A DNA stretch of 64,000 bases from Cryptomeria japonica (Eukaryota > Streptophyta > Pinopsida > Cupressales > Cupressaceae): contig NC_081406.1 in NCBI RefSeq assembly GCF_030272615.1, forward strand, positions 164,717,521-164,781,520. Reading direction: 5' to 3'. A program made the position numbers and the translations under genes. This document shows, piece after piece, positions 23,060 through 35,200 of the stretch. How positions within the stretch are numbered: position 1 is the first letter of the stretch; the number at the start of each line of letters is the position of its first letter. The notes under the pieces are model-generated. The model worked only from the letters and a program-made list of their open reading frames with translations, did no database searches and was not told where the DNA came from.

Positions 23060-25209
23060 AGGAGATAAAGAAAAATAATAAATAATTAAAGGGGAAAAAA
23101 AAAACCAAAAAAATTACTCAATCAACTGTGGCTAGTTTTTGGTACAACCAGCCAAGAGAACTATTAGCGAAGTTTTATATTTCTTGGAAAAATAGAAATA
23201 GGTTCTACTTATGGTCATAATTGTTATAAATACTTGAAAATATGGCAAACGGTGTATCTTAACAAGCTAAAACCATTATAAAATATGAATCTCAAAAAAT
23301 TCTCAGATATAAGAGGATGTAAAGATTGAATGGATGGATGTTTTATAGCTAAAGAGGTGATGGATAAACTGAGAAGAATGCTACACATTCAATTATATTT
23401 TTTTCTAAGTCCTTTAGTAGATACAATGTAGTGATTAGTTGGTCCTAAGTCTCCTTCACCATGTAAACTAGTTAGTACAACAACAATTACAAATTGGAAA
23501 TAAGAAAATTTAGGAGTATGAAAAGAAGAAATTGGGTATAATGAAAGAGAGCATGGCAAGAAAAAAAACATAACTCATAGATGAAATAGAGAAGTTTGAC
23601 AATTTTTAATAATGTTTCCACCTCCTACTAGTAATCTTTAAGTTGGCTAGTCACCACCAGGGATTCAAAAGATAATTTGGATTATTTACAAGCACATTTT
23701 ATAGGCCTATATTTTATATGATTTCAATAATAATTTAGATTCCAACAAATATAAAACACGGCCACTCTCTATTCCCACAACCAACAAGAATAGGTGCATG
23801 TAGCTAATGTTTTTTTGTGAATGCAAGAATCAATATTAGAGCATCTCATTACTTATCACTAATGATAGAAAATATAGAAAAAGAAAATATTTTGGTGCGA
23901 ACCACCAATTAGTCAACCATAGTGCATGCAACATAATCAAACATTGTGGAGATATGGAGAATCGTAGATGATAAATTCACTAGAAAATTGTGGAATGGGA
24001 CAAGTCCTATACCATTATTTGGATTCAATATCAAACCATTCTCCCTAATTGATATTATAGATATTGAAGTTTTTAACTCTATTTCATAATGATAACTCTA
24101 ATAGCCAACACATAATCTTGTGTCTACTTTGGATTTTTAAAATTTTGGATGGATTTTTAGAAGAACCATAGATCAAAATATATACATCTCAAGGGTCTAC
24201 GATATAATTTAAACTGTTGAAATGATTTTTTCAAGATCATAACTACGATAATGAATTTAATAAATTCAATTAAAAAACCCTTTAAGTGGCTTTATCTCAT
24301 CCCTTTTAGATTCAAAATTTTAAAGGTTGACCTAACATAAGCTTATGGTTAAAATCCAAAATATCATCCTAAATTAATTCTATCTACATTGAGAAACAAA
24401 TAATTGAAATCTATTTATCGTTATAAAACCCAATAAATAATTGTGTGATTAACATGAAATTATTTGCACTTTGTAAAGGGACACAAGTATACAAATATAA
24501 CTAAGAGTGCATCCCTACATCCAATGAAGCTATATATAAAAGGATACTCACCATATAGGTGACATGATATAAATATACATATAGGAATGTAATAGAAAAA
24601 TAAAATGAAATTAGTATGCGAATAATAAAGTATGTTATAATATCATACATGATGAAGGATAGAATGTATATAAATACAAGAACACTATTAGTACATACAA
24701 TTTGCTATATATTCAAGAGAATAATATGTATTTGATATATATTACATATTTTCTATGGATATATGTGTATATAATTTCTTTTTATTGTTTTGAACTACAT
24801 ATTACATATGTTTTATTACCCTATTGATATAATTTTGGTTATATTTATAGTGTAATATTAAGTAAAACTATTAAATTTTAATCAAATTTGTCTTATAAGA
24901 TACATTATGAATTTTAAATCCACTTTTATTGAATTGTGTATTAAGCCAATTGATGGTTATGAAAATCAAGAAGAAGAATGCATAGAAAGATCTAGTGTTC
25001 ATTATACTCACTAATATAATGGTATAAATATTTTATTAATATCAGTATCCCAAGCTTAAATGAGATAGATAATTCTTAACAAATATTTGGATATATGTTA
25101 TAATATTTTAGAAAATTATATTTAAAATCTATCATAATTTGGTAGAGTAGTTTATGATTGAGTTTATAAGTTTTATCAAAAAATTATTTTCTATTTTTAA
25201 TAGTTAAGG
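23060..25209. other. AT-rich intergenic DNA, no recognised gene
   Basis: Nothing recognisable on either strand; short - strand frames such as 23389-23571 are low-complexity. Confidence 0.5.
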
Positions 25210-27454
25210 ACTTCTCATTCATTATCAATCGTGATTCATCTAAGCTACTCGGGGCTTCCAGGGGCTCTGCCAAGGTGATCCTCTATATCCCTATTTGTTT
25301 ATTATATTAAATAGCCTAAGAAGATTCATTAAGTCTCGGGTTTCCCAAGCTTTGATTCAGAGCTTGAATTGGGGTAATGGCTTGCCAGTTCATTCTCACT
25401 TGTAGTTTGTCAGATGCTACTTCTATAATTTGTGTTTCTAAAGTTCATGAAGCAGGCAATTTCAGGAAAACTTTAGATATTTATTTAGTCATTTTTAACA
25501 AAAATTCAATGAGCACAAATCTTCTATCTACTTTTTTAATACTCTTAGGCTTATTCAAATAAGCGCTACCAATATATAGAGATTTCAAATTGGAACCCTT
25601 CCTTTATATTATCTTGTTATTCCTTTGGCTATGGGTAGATAGCTTGGGGGTACTAGTAGGAGTTGTTCGATAAGTTAGGTCAGACAGTCATTCACTGGAC
25701 TCATAGATGGCCCTCTATTGTTTGAAGGGTGATCCTTTTGTCATTAGTGCTTCATGATCTCCCTAATTTACAAGTTCTTTGTTCAGGTGGCTCCTTCATA
25801 TTTTATTAAGGAACTTGATGCTCTTTCCTGACAATTCTTTTGTAACATTTATTTGTGCATTTCTACATGAATATTGGTTAAGTGGGAGTTAATTTGTCTA
25901 CCAAAGAAAGAGGGAGGTCTTGGTGTCCATTTCGTAGCTTTGAATGGGTAGGTTCTAGCTACTAAATTACATTGGCGATGGTGTACAAGTCAATATTAGG
26001 TCTAGGCTATAATTCTTACTAGAGTAAGTATCTCATAGGGGTTGACAGTTTAGATGTTCCCTAGTGTCGCATGGAGGGGAAGGGATATATGATTTGGCAT
26101 ACTTTGGAGATTGGAGAAAAGGTAATCAAACATGTGCTTTTTTGGATTTGTAATAAGGGATCCAAAGCCTTATTTTGGTTGGATTATTGGGATGGTCACA
26201 CTCTAATCCTTTCAATCTATCTACACTTACAATTCCTTTGTGATAGATTTATTGCAACTAGATGACACAAGGTAGTTGATTATAAAACTATTTGGCATTT
26301 AGGATAGGTGGTTATTTATAGATGGAACGATCCCCAAAAGGGGCCAACTAGAGGGTCAAAGGGAGATCTATAAGAGTTAGCTTATATTCTTTCTAGTAGG
26401 GAGTGGAATTCCCTTACAGGAAAGGATATTTAGGTGTGGGGTTATGATCCAATAGGTAAGTACTCAGTAGCTTTAGGGTACTTGGATCTTGATAGGCAAA
26501 TATATGAGAGAGTAGGGGTTTCGTGGTGTAAACAGGTGTTGAACAAATTTTCTTGTCTATTCAAAATAGATGCCTCACTTGGGATAATTTATGCAAGAAC
26601 GACCTCTAAGGACATTCTATTTGTGTGTTGTGTCTTAATAGTAAGGAATATCCACTTCATCTTTCTTCCATTGTTCTCTCTCTAGGGAGATTGACATCTC
26701 TAATGGGGAGTTTAGAATTAGGCCTATTTGAATGCCTCCTCATTGGCTTAGTTTTGAAGGTTTCTAGGTTCTTTAGCCTACATGACATTATATAGCATCT
26801 TTGGTTAGAAAGGGATCATAAGAATTTTTAGGATGCAAAATTAGTTTCTCAACAATTGTGGGGGAAAATTGGTCAAACATTTCAAGAGAGTATCTTGGCT
26901 CAATGTGATCTTTATGTTATAGTGGATCCTACCAATGTGGATATTTTTAGAAGGTTGAACTTTTCTGCTTAGGGAACTAGTACTTCTACTAGTGTGAGAT
27001 GTAAACTAGCTAAACGAGCTACGAGGAAGATTAATCATGTGGGTTGATTGCTTCATTCTCCTCCAGGAGTTATGGAGATAAACATTAATGGCTCTTCTAG
27101 AAGAAATCTTGGTCATGTTGGTGTAGGAAGCATTGGATGAAGCTAATTGGCTTTTACTAGTGGTTATTAGACATATTCAAAGCTTGAGTAGGTCTTTAGA
27201 ATCTATTACCTTTTCTCACATTCCTAGGGAGTGGAATAGAGTAGAGACTTGCCTATCCAAATGGACATCTGAACATATACAGGATTAGAATGTTGCAAGT
27301 AGGGGATATTTTCCTTTGAATTTATCTCATATGTTTGAGAAATTAGTTGGTGAGGTTATGAATGTATAATTGATTGTTCTTTATTGGCCTATTGGTCTTT
27401 CTTTCTTTGTAGTTCTCTTTTGTGTTTAATAAATTTTTACCCATTTTGAAAAAA
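25210..27454 (+). mobile_element. L1-type LINE, 5'-truncated, with 3' tail
   Basis: Reads RT second half, zf-RVT, RNase H and 3' UTR, ending TGTGTTTAATAAATTTTTA, CCCATTTT, then a six-A run at 27449-27454. A nearly identical 3' end occurs at 45625-45659. The element lies in the same interval as the receptor kinase gene on the opposite strand, just beyond the last exon seen, so it may sit in an intron of that gene. Confidence 0.8.
25240..27370 (+). pseudogene. LINE ORF2 remnant: RT palm, zf-RVT, RNase H
   Basis: ALIQSLNWGNGLPVHSHL-like text leads to the catalytic box, which reads F-A-D-A-T with one inserted base (25404-25425), so it is inactive. VCLPKKEGGLGVHFVALNG (25900-25950) is the classical C-terminal RT motif. 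26071-26262 reads WICNKGSKALFWLDYWDG and 26434-26685 continues the zf-RVT region. RNase H text includes INGSSRRNLGH (about 27078) and HIPREWNR (27220-27240). Many stops. Confidence 0.8.
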
Positions 27455-27775
27455 CAATAATACATGAAGAGTTTGCAAGAAGGCTATATATGGAAATAAA
27501 TCTTCACATATACTTACAACATCTTAAGGTGGGTCAAATTGACAAGCGATCGTGGTAGTTGTCCATATAGCACATTTGAAAATAAATCCCTATCAAGCAC
27601 AAAATGAGTGACACATTTCTATTAAATGACTATGTATTAATTATAATAAAAATAATAATTTAATAATTGTTCATGAATTTTTGAGCTTCTTGTACTTATT
27701 TAAGAATTTTATCCACAAACTCATTCATATTTGGAGCCTTAATTTTTATGTATAAAATTTCAAATCATATCTTAC

Positions 27776-27847
27776 ATTTTTGTTAAGCTCACAAGGTTTC
27801 CAAGTTCTTTTGGGATACTGCCAGATAGATGATTCATACCAAGTGAC
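27776..27847 (-). CDS. LRR-VIII kinase exon 5: third LRR
   Basis: Exactly 72 nt: SLGMNHLSGSIPKELGNL then VSLTK. Acceptor TTTCAG, donor GTAAGA. No following exon could be found. Confidence 0.85.
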
Positions 27848-30800
27848 CTGAAATAAATCAATCAAAAATTTCAAATGTAATATATAAATGTATTTTTAAA
27901 TAATATATCTTTTTAAATTATTACTTATGACATAAAATCTCAAAAAAAATGTTTACTACAAACAGTCATCTAAATTTTCAAAACTTGAAAACTTACAGAT
28001 TTTTTAAATAAACCAAAGATCCCAATTCTGGTGGTATTGTTCCATTTAGATGGTTACAGCTAAAGTCACTGCAAAAACAAAACACTAATGAGTTTTATAA
28101 TATTTTACATTGATGCTTAAAGTAAGTTTATTTGTAAATAAGGAAGCAGATTTTAATTTTTAACTATTTATTTATGGTCCTCTCTTAGGAGATGATACTC
28201 TATTAAAGTGCACCATTATTCTTGAAAGAAAAATGTCATTTTAAAATCCACATGATATGATATTGCTTTTAATTTTAAGTTTGAATATAAATTAAAGCCA
28301 ATAATTATAAGATTACATTTAATAATGCTTATATTTACTTTTAAATATGAATTTGAAGACAAGACTACGAGACCTCTTTTATCCAACAAGAGGAGGAGAC
28401 GGGTGGCAAATCATGACCATGGGTAGCTATATAGAAAATTTGGATTATGCATTTTCACCTCATCAGACAACTCCCTAGGAAGGGGAATGGGAGATTTCCT
28501 AGCATTAATAGAGTTTTAAAACAATGTGCGATTCTAAGGCCCCTAAACTAGAGGTTTTGGGAGTTGAAGTTGAAACATTTGAACTCTAATTCGACCTATT
28601 GACCATTGTGGACTAGCCTTGCTCATCCTTTGCAAGATTTGTCAACCCTAATTAGGGTTGTATTGAAGGCTTTGGACATAGAGATGTCAATGGATAATCT
28701 CAAATCTTATGCTCGAAGCATTGGAAGTGATAGCATGTTTTTTACAAATTGATATATTAAACTTGTTGAGAATAGTGAGTTTAGCCAACTTGTAGATCCA
28801 TAACATCTTTGAAGTATTTGGAGAAGTCTATTTCCAATCAAACACATCAGTAGTGAGAAATCAAATATAATCTATTAGGTTCTATGCATACCATAGTAGT
28901 TAGCAAAGATGTTATTTCCGGCAAAACACTCTAGCAAGGTAGGGGGAGACTAAGAAGCTCAACCCAAATAGGAAATCGAAGAGACTTGTCTAAAATGGCA
29001 AAGTCATGAGTCTAAGGTTTAAAAAGTAGAAGGGAAGAATGGACAAGCTAGGGGCCCTTCTTGAGGATAACTTTAGTATGGTTGGCCTCTATGGATTGAA
29101 AAACGAAATACCCTTTGGTGAGGTTTTACATGGTGGTAAGTCAAACCCCATGTGGGGCCCAAGCTTTCCAAGCTAATCCATGAGCATGCTTTAATAGGGA
29201 CCCTACCCAATAAATATACAACTAAAATAAAAATTTCTAACTATTTGCAAGCACTATAAAAATCAAGAATGGGAAGAACAACATCTAGTGGTGTTTTAAG
29301 GGACATACCTCATGGAACTCATTGAACATAAACTTTTGAAGTTGTTTGGATGGGGAACTATTAAATATCATCATCAAGCCTTCAACTCTAGTAACATTTA
29401 TTACAAAGAAAAAATAAATTGACACAATATAAAAATGACAAGAAAATACCTGCAAACTAAATGCTGCAATAAATGCAAACAAGCAAAATATCCCTAAAAA
29501 AATGCCATATGACGCAAAAGCATAACGAAGTCAAAACCTCAAAACCCCCTCTTTGAAACCGTGCGGAGCAAATTTTAAAAGCTTGGGGGTTTCACAAACA
29601 TGATATGTGAAATATATTAATTTTGAGCTAGATCGTGTCCTCCAAAGTATAGGTGATATGATAATGTGGAGCAAAAGCAACCACTATAATCGACATCCTT
29701 CCTCAATATTGTTAGCTGACTCAAAAATAGCTTTTATATAGAGATTAGAACAGATCTGACAAATCCATTCAATCAAAGATAACATTATCTTGGCTAGGAG
29801 AGATTGGAACCCCTTGACCCCTGGGCTTCGATCCATTGATCGACCAATCCTATCACCCCTCCCTTTTCCAGAGATTCTGTGGAGCATCACATTGCCCCAG
29901 TGCCCGCAGCTAACCAAGTTGAATCCCGTTGGAGATTCCACAATTTAAGTTCTACCCGCTTGCAATTACTGTTCTCATGGTGTTTAAGTCGTAACCTAGG
30001 GTTTCCTTTTATTTGTTTAGCTTCCAAATTGTTCAATCTAATGCTTAAATGAACTAGCATTTCATGGACTTGAATGGGCAATTTCTTATACCTAGATTTG
30101 TTGTTCTAACGACGGGCTTCTGTGTGCTGACAATTTTGATTCTTCGATCAAAAGTTGTTCGCTGTTATCTCCTTCAACAAACCTGAAAATGCAACTATAT
30201 TAGTTTCTGGACTAATTTTTCTATCCTTCAAAAGTGAGGCAATGTTATCCTGTGGTTCTTTTGTTTCGTTTTTCCATGCTTCTATAATTATAATTTGGGA
30301 TTTCCTCTTATGGGTTAACTTTCAAACTGTTATATTTGTAGCTAAATACTAGAATTTCATGGACTTGCTTGACTGTGCAGTTTGATGTCTAATGGATGTT
30401 GACGGAGAATTTGAAGACTTCTACTTTTAAAGATGGCTATCCAGCTTAAGATACTCTGATACATTATAATTTATACATTGATACATCTAAGAAAGTGGAT
30501 ATTCATTTCCTTATTACTTTTATAAATAAATCACATAAAGATGATGGTGAAAACAGTAGTAAGTGGAGTGTTATTACACACATTTCCTCAAGGTATGTGA
30601 GATTGGCCAGCTCCGCTGGGACAACTCCAGTCAGGTTCTGACTTTTCAGATATCTGCAACCAATGTACAAAACTTCTCTCTTGAGGATAAGAAAACCGAA
30701 GATAAAGCAGCAAGTTGTAAAATAAAACCAAAGATAAAGAAGCAAGTTATAAAATAAACAGGGAGAAATTTGGATACATACATCCGGGTAACATGGAAAA

Positions 30801-31274
30801 AAGTTCTCCCTTGTGTCGTGTGCATCTCACAGACCAACTTATTTTGGGTCTCATACTCCTGGCTCACATTCCAGCTTCCCTTTCCACTGCAAGGATCCTC
30901 ACTGAACTTCCACTTTCTATTTTTCATTTTTTCACTTATAACTTTCAGTGCTTTAACTGCCCACAGACAGAATTAAAACATATGAGAATAAATTACGTTG
31001 CCATAGGAAGCTGCTGAAACGACTGAGGCAGCCCAAGAAAGTTTAAGTTTAATATGCAGATTGCCTCCACAGAGAGTTTTTGTAAACTACTTTTCAGGCA
31101 GTTGATTTTGAATGTGACTTAAAATGCATAGAAATAAAGAGAATTACCTTCTTGTGGGTCTGTTACTGCGGCTGCAGCGGCTTCTCCTGGATGTGCACCG
31201 TAAGAGCAGTGTAGAAGAGTTATCTGTAAAACCCATACTAAAAATATGAAACCCAAACGAGAGTGGATGGCCAT
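27776..31274 (-). CDS. LRR-VIII receptor-like kinase gene, first five exons
   Basis: Five exons on the - strand join in phase: 31148-31274, 30782-30956, 30582-30653, 27997-28068 and 27776-27847. Together they encode a signal peptide, an N-terminal domain with DPCSGKGSWNVS and HVTRIYLKSQNLTG, and three LRRs (LTGVVPAELANL, LNGTIPPELGSL, LSGSIPKELGNL). Order and wording match the ectodomain of LRR-VIII receptor-like kinases (the RKF1/LIK1 group), plasma-membrane receptors with a later malectin-like and kinase domain. All introns have GT-AG ends and the 72-nt LRR exons share phase. No stop interrupts the about 173 codons. Remaining LRRs, malectin and kinase exons are not found to the left, where a LINE lies at 25210-27454; the gene is either truncated or has introns reaching beyond the window. 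The family's Cys pair near VCNC...CHV is changed to VCEM...FHV. Confidence 0.8.
27997..28068 (-). CDS. LRR-VIII kinase exon 4: second LRR
   Basis: Exactly 72 nt: DFSCNHLNGTIPPELGSL then VYLKN. Acceptor TTGCAG, donor GTAAGT. Separated from exon 3 by a 2.5-kb intron containing a LINE ORF1 remnant. Confidence 0.85.
28370..29300 (-). pseudogene. LINE ORF1 remnant (DUF4283 plus zinc knuckle) in intron
   Basis: Read leftwards the text is GYFVFQSIEANHTKVILKKG (DUF4283 start, about 29120), SLFDFLFGLSF or, shifted, LRFPIWVELLSLPLP and LPEITSLLTTMVCIEPNRLY, EIDFSKYFKDVMDLQVG, then a knuckle KTCYHFQCFEHKI that has lost Cys residues. This is the plant LINE ORF1 arrangement. Stops and frameshifts throughout; it lies in the third intron of the receptor kinase gene, same strand. 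Confidence 0.7.
30582..30653 (-). CDS. LRR-VIII kinase exon 3: first LRR
   Basis: Exactly 72 nt, one LRR: YLKSQNLTGVVPAELANLTY then LEE. Acceptor TTGCAG, donor GTGTGT. Confidence 0.85.
30782..30956 (-). CDS. LRR-VIII kinase exon 2: N-terminal capping domain
   Basis: 175 nt, phases 1 to 2. Reads VKALKVISEKMKNRKW, FSEDPCSGKGSWNVSQEYE and ends FFHVTR plus AT. Acceptor ...GGGCAG, donor GTATGT. Confidence 0.8.
31148..31274 (-). CDS. LRR-VIII kinase exon 1: signal peptide
   Basis: ATG at 31272-31274. 42 codons plus one base: MAIHSRLGFIFLVWVLQ begins a hydrophobic signal peptide, followed by an Ala-rich stretch and VTDPQE. Donor GTAATT at 31147. The start follows an in-frame TATA-to-ATG distance of about 135 bp. 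Confidence 0.8.
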
Positions 31275-31407
31275 TGCAGTGATAGGAGAATAATGGAAAT
31301 AACTAAGTTGAACTCATCGCCTTGAACATTCAATTTTCCTTTGAAATGATTTTAGTTCTATTTGATTCTCTTAATCTGTTTTCCCTGAAACCCACTGTCG
31401 ATGTTCC

Positions 31408-31430
31408 TTTATAAAAATAGCCTCACCAAT
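31408..31430 (-). promoter_or_regulatory. Candidate TATA and CCAAT boxes of the LRR-VIII gene
   Basis: On the - strand ATTGG (reverse CCAAT, 31426-31430) is followed by CTATTTTTATAAAG (31407-31420), about 135 bp upstream of the ATG, a plausible core promoter position. No other support. Confidence 0.4.
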
Positions 31431-31938
31431 GCACAAAAGTTTTTATGCAATTGACAAATAAATATAAAAAGTAAAAATAAGTAAACCTAATTTATTATAA
31501 TATTAAATTCTTTTATTTGTACTGTTCATCTTAATTTCAACGTTTTATTGTTGATTATAGTTATTGTTGGGTAGCTTTGACCACCAAAACAAAAAAAGGT
31601 ATCACTAACTTTTTTTCCCAACTACTCAATGTAGCCTAATCAGTCATGTAGCATAATTTTTAATAAACTTTTAATTAACTAAATCCAATGAACAGTTATG
31701 AAAACAAGAACAATAATTATACAGTAAACAGTAAATAAATTACAGCATGAATAAACGTGAGTTACCTTCGACGTAGTAACACATTAGTTTAAGATTTTAT
31801 ATGTCTGCCAAGTTGTGTCCCGGTCGCTGCTAAAATTTATTTAGTACTTAAAATGGGCATTGGAAGTGAAAAGTCAAAGCTGAACAAAAATGGGGTTGTG
31901 TAATTTGGATTTACACTGTTTGAGATATAATAGCTATG

Positions 31939-32038
31939 CACAAACGACACTTTCCTTCCTTCCTTCCTCCGTGCTAATGCATGTGATCAACTGTGATTAA
32001 GAGCGACGTGCAAATTTTTAAGGGAAGTGTCGTTTGTG
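31939..32038. repeat. 100-nt inverted repeat (19-bp stem) upstream of LRR-VIII gene
   Basis: CACAAACGACACTTTCCTT (31939-31957) pairs with AAGGGAAGTGTCGTTTGTG (32020-32038): 19 pairs, one of them G-U. The 62-nt loop starts with a CTTC-repeat. It lies about 665 bp upstream of the ATG and could be a small hairpin RNA source, a MITE remnant or a cruciform. Confidence 0.7.
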
Positions 32039-32250
32039 GTTAACAAATGATTGAATTAGCTTGCCTGACACAGCCATTAAATCTCCACTATTCCTCTTCC
32101 CCATACACTGGAATTCTGTAATCTATTCTATAATCCTCATTTAGTAAGCTTTTGACTATTTCAGCGGTCTCCTATTTTGTTGTATGGATATGTATAAAAC
32201 TAATTCTGGAATATTTTGAGCAGTGTGAAATTTGTTCTATAACGTGCAAA

Positions 32251-35200
32251 TTTTAACCTTTCGAGGTATTCCATTTTGCCAACCATGATATCAATAACAT
32301 AATGTTTTGGGTATTCTCACTAATATGGAAATAAAATAAATGCAAGTATGAGGGTAAATTAATTAGTTACAGAAGCATGGTGAGAAGAGACGAATGATCT
32401 AATGTGTAATTTTATAATGAATTATAATTTATTAATTTTTTTATAAATGTGTTAAAATAATGTGTATCATAATTTAAATCTTTATGAAATAAAGAATTAA
32501 TATGAGAAGATGAGGAGTTCACGAGTTGTAATTATGTTAATCACTAAATATGTCATTAGTAGATCATAAGTCACAAGATATAATAGGAGTAATAATTTTT
32601 ATGTGAAGATAAAATATTTGTTTCACAAGAGAACTACAAGTAGGAGAACCCATAGATGAACACAAAAAGTTGGTATGAGAAGTTAGAATATATTCACTAG
32701 GTATATCCACACCATATGAAGGAAATCCTTAAGTAAATCATGAGAGGGCAGGGTAAAAGTTTAATCAGCATAGGAATCAGAGGTGTTCAAATGTAATATG
32801 TCATTAAGCTCATGCACATCCACATCAGTTGCCACAAGAAGAGTAGAACTGACATGAAGCTCCAAGATATAGATAGAAGGATACAAAATAACAAGATTTA
32901 AGGAGGAAAAATCACACACCTGATCGAACAAAACCTTTATAGAGAAGAGGTCCCCATCCATATAATAAAAAGACATAAGAGTATCAAAGATAGAGAAATT
33001 GTAATCAATATAAAGTGAAGGAATATATCAAAATATGCAATATATGCATGAATGGAAGCAATGGACAAAAGACCATGAGACTGCATGATAGAAAATGTAT
33101 CAATGAAGTACAATTCAAGAATGAGTGGTTGAGAATCAAAAGGTCATACAATAAATCTTTGAACCCTAAATAGAGATGGATAAATGACACATTTAAATTA
33201 GGTGAGGTTTGATGTAGATTAGCGAATTAATGTATAATCACATTTGAAAATTATATGGATAATTAAATGTCACTCGGTGTAATCTTAAACCTTAGAATGA
33301 GGATGTATTGGTAATCAAAGAAAAAATATGAAAGGATAATTAACCCTACTTTGATTTAGAAATAACATTTATCAATAAAAAATTATAGATCTAAAAACAC
33401 TAATGAAGGAGAAGAAAACCTTGGTTGTGTAAGAAAATGTTGAGGTCATAACATGTAAGGGTAAAGGCGCCTCATCAAGATTGATATAGCCTAATTAAGT
33501 ACATGTGTAAATATTAAAGCACAATTAAACTAAATCAATTTAATATAAGAATTGGTAAATTAAAATACTATATGAGGAGTTAAATACATAATTATATAAG
33601 GTATTTAGCTTTGATAATAATGATAAATAATAATGCTAAGGCTACATAGAATAAACATTCCAGTGTCCTAAAAATAATGTTCATGAAATTCTTGCTACCT
33701 CATAATCATAATATTTAGAGTCAAAACTCTCTAAAAGAATATCAATCCTGAGTGGTTCCAAGTTGATCACTAATAGCAAGAATATGTGTGTTGGTGAGTG
33801 GACCTAACCTAATAGACATTATACTTACAACATAATTGATTGTGATTTCTCATATTTGAATATGCATTAGAATGATAGTATTGAGGAATAAGTATGGGGA
33901 ATTTGTTGGAAAATTGGCACTACCAAGCACTCTTAGGTCAAAGCATCTATGAACTCACTTTATGGATGGGTGAATATCTAAAGATAACATTCTCAAGCAT
34001 GCACACATATTTCTATGTATTTATATGCAAACATGTTATTTGTCCATTAGAAAAATAAAAAATGTTATAATAAAATTTCAATGTAATCCCAAATGAATTA
34101 ATTACACATTGAATATATACCTAAATACCAAAACATAACAACCTATCTGATAGAATTATACTTTTTTTCTCAAAATAACAAGAAAAATAAGGTAGTAAAT
34201 TTAATTTTTAAATTTGAGAGTTTGAATTTTGTGGTCTTGAGATTGGCCTTAGAAAAGGAAATATGAATCTCAGGATAGGGAATAAATGCACAGAAGTATG
34301 TACTAGTAATACAGAACATTTGAAGAAATGGGTGTAGATAGGGATAGGATAAGGTCAAATATAAAATGATAAAGTGTGAATGGCTATAAAATAGAAATGA
34401 ATAAGGATTAAGAAATAAGTCAAACTTGGCATGAGTGTACCACTCACCAATATGCAGCTTTATCAAGTCATTCCATCAAATTAGGCCCCAACTAATTTGA
34501 ATCGGAATAAATATGCAAATTTCATCATTAAAAAAATACATATATGTAAAGGTTTATAATAAAACATTATTCGCATAAAAATTTAAATTTTACCATTACA
34601 AAAATACATATATATGAAGGTTTACAATTAAAGAATATTGCTTGGTATATACAATACACCAAATCATAGGTAAATATAACCACAAACAAATATTCACTTA
34701 AGCATATATAGTCATGCTATAAATAAGAGGTGGCAAATCACACTATGGGCAAGAAGTAACCTACTCAAAGGGTTTTCTTAACGGAATATCAATCACCACC
34801 TATACATCCTAAGAGTCCTAAATGACAAGAGATACAAGAATTAAGTTGTCTTTCAATGACCATAGTTTATTATGGTCACTTATCATCAACGACTCTTGAA
34901 TACTTTTTTTTTCAAACCTAGAGTCAAATTTCTTAAATTCTTTCTCAAAAATATTCACATTCATCAAAGGTCTAGTTTCTTTCTAAGAGTAGACTATGTG
35001 GGATGTGTTTCATTAGGAGTTATTTTTTCAATGTTGATTTACCTTATTTCATTCACATAAAAAAGGTGTCTAAATAAATTATGCTAGAAAATATATCTTT
35101 AGCCTCATCTTTCTTGGTGGAAAGGTTATAAGTAGAATGTCGACACTACAATCAAAGGTCTCGTTTCTTTTAGACGCTAGAACATTTTGCATGTGTTACT

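Noticed and set aside
29780-29860. GCTTCGATCC-like word resembling a tRNA or SINE B box.
   Set aside because: No matching A box at the right distance and no cloverleaf could be drawn; a single short match is expected by chance.
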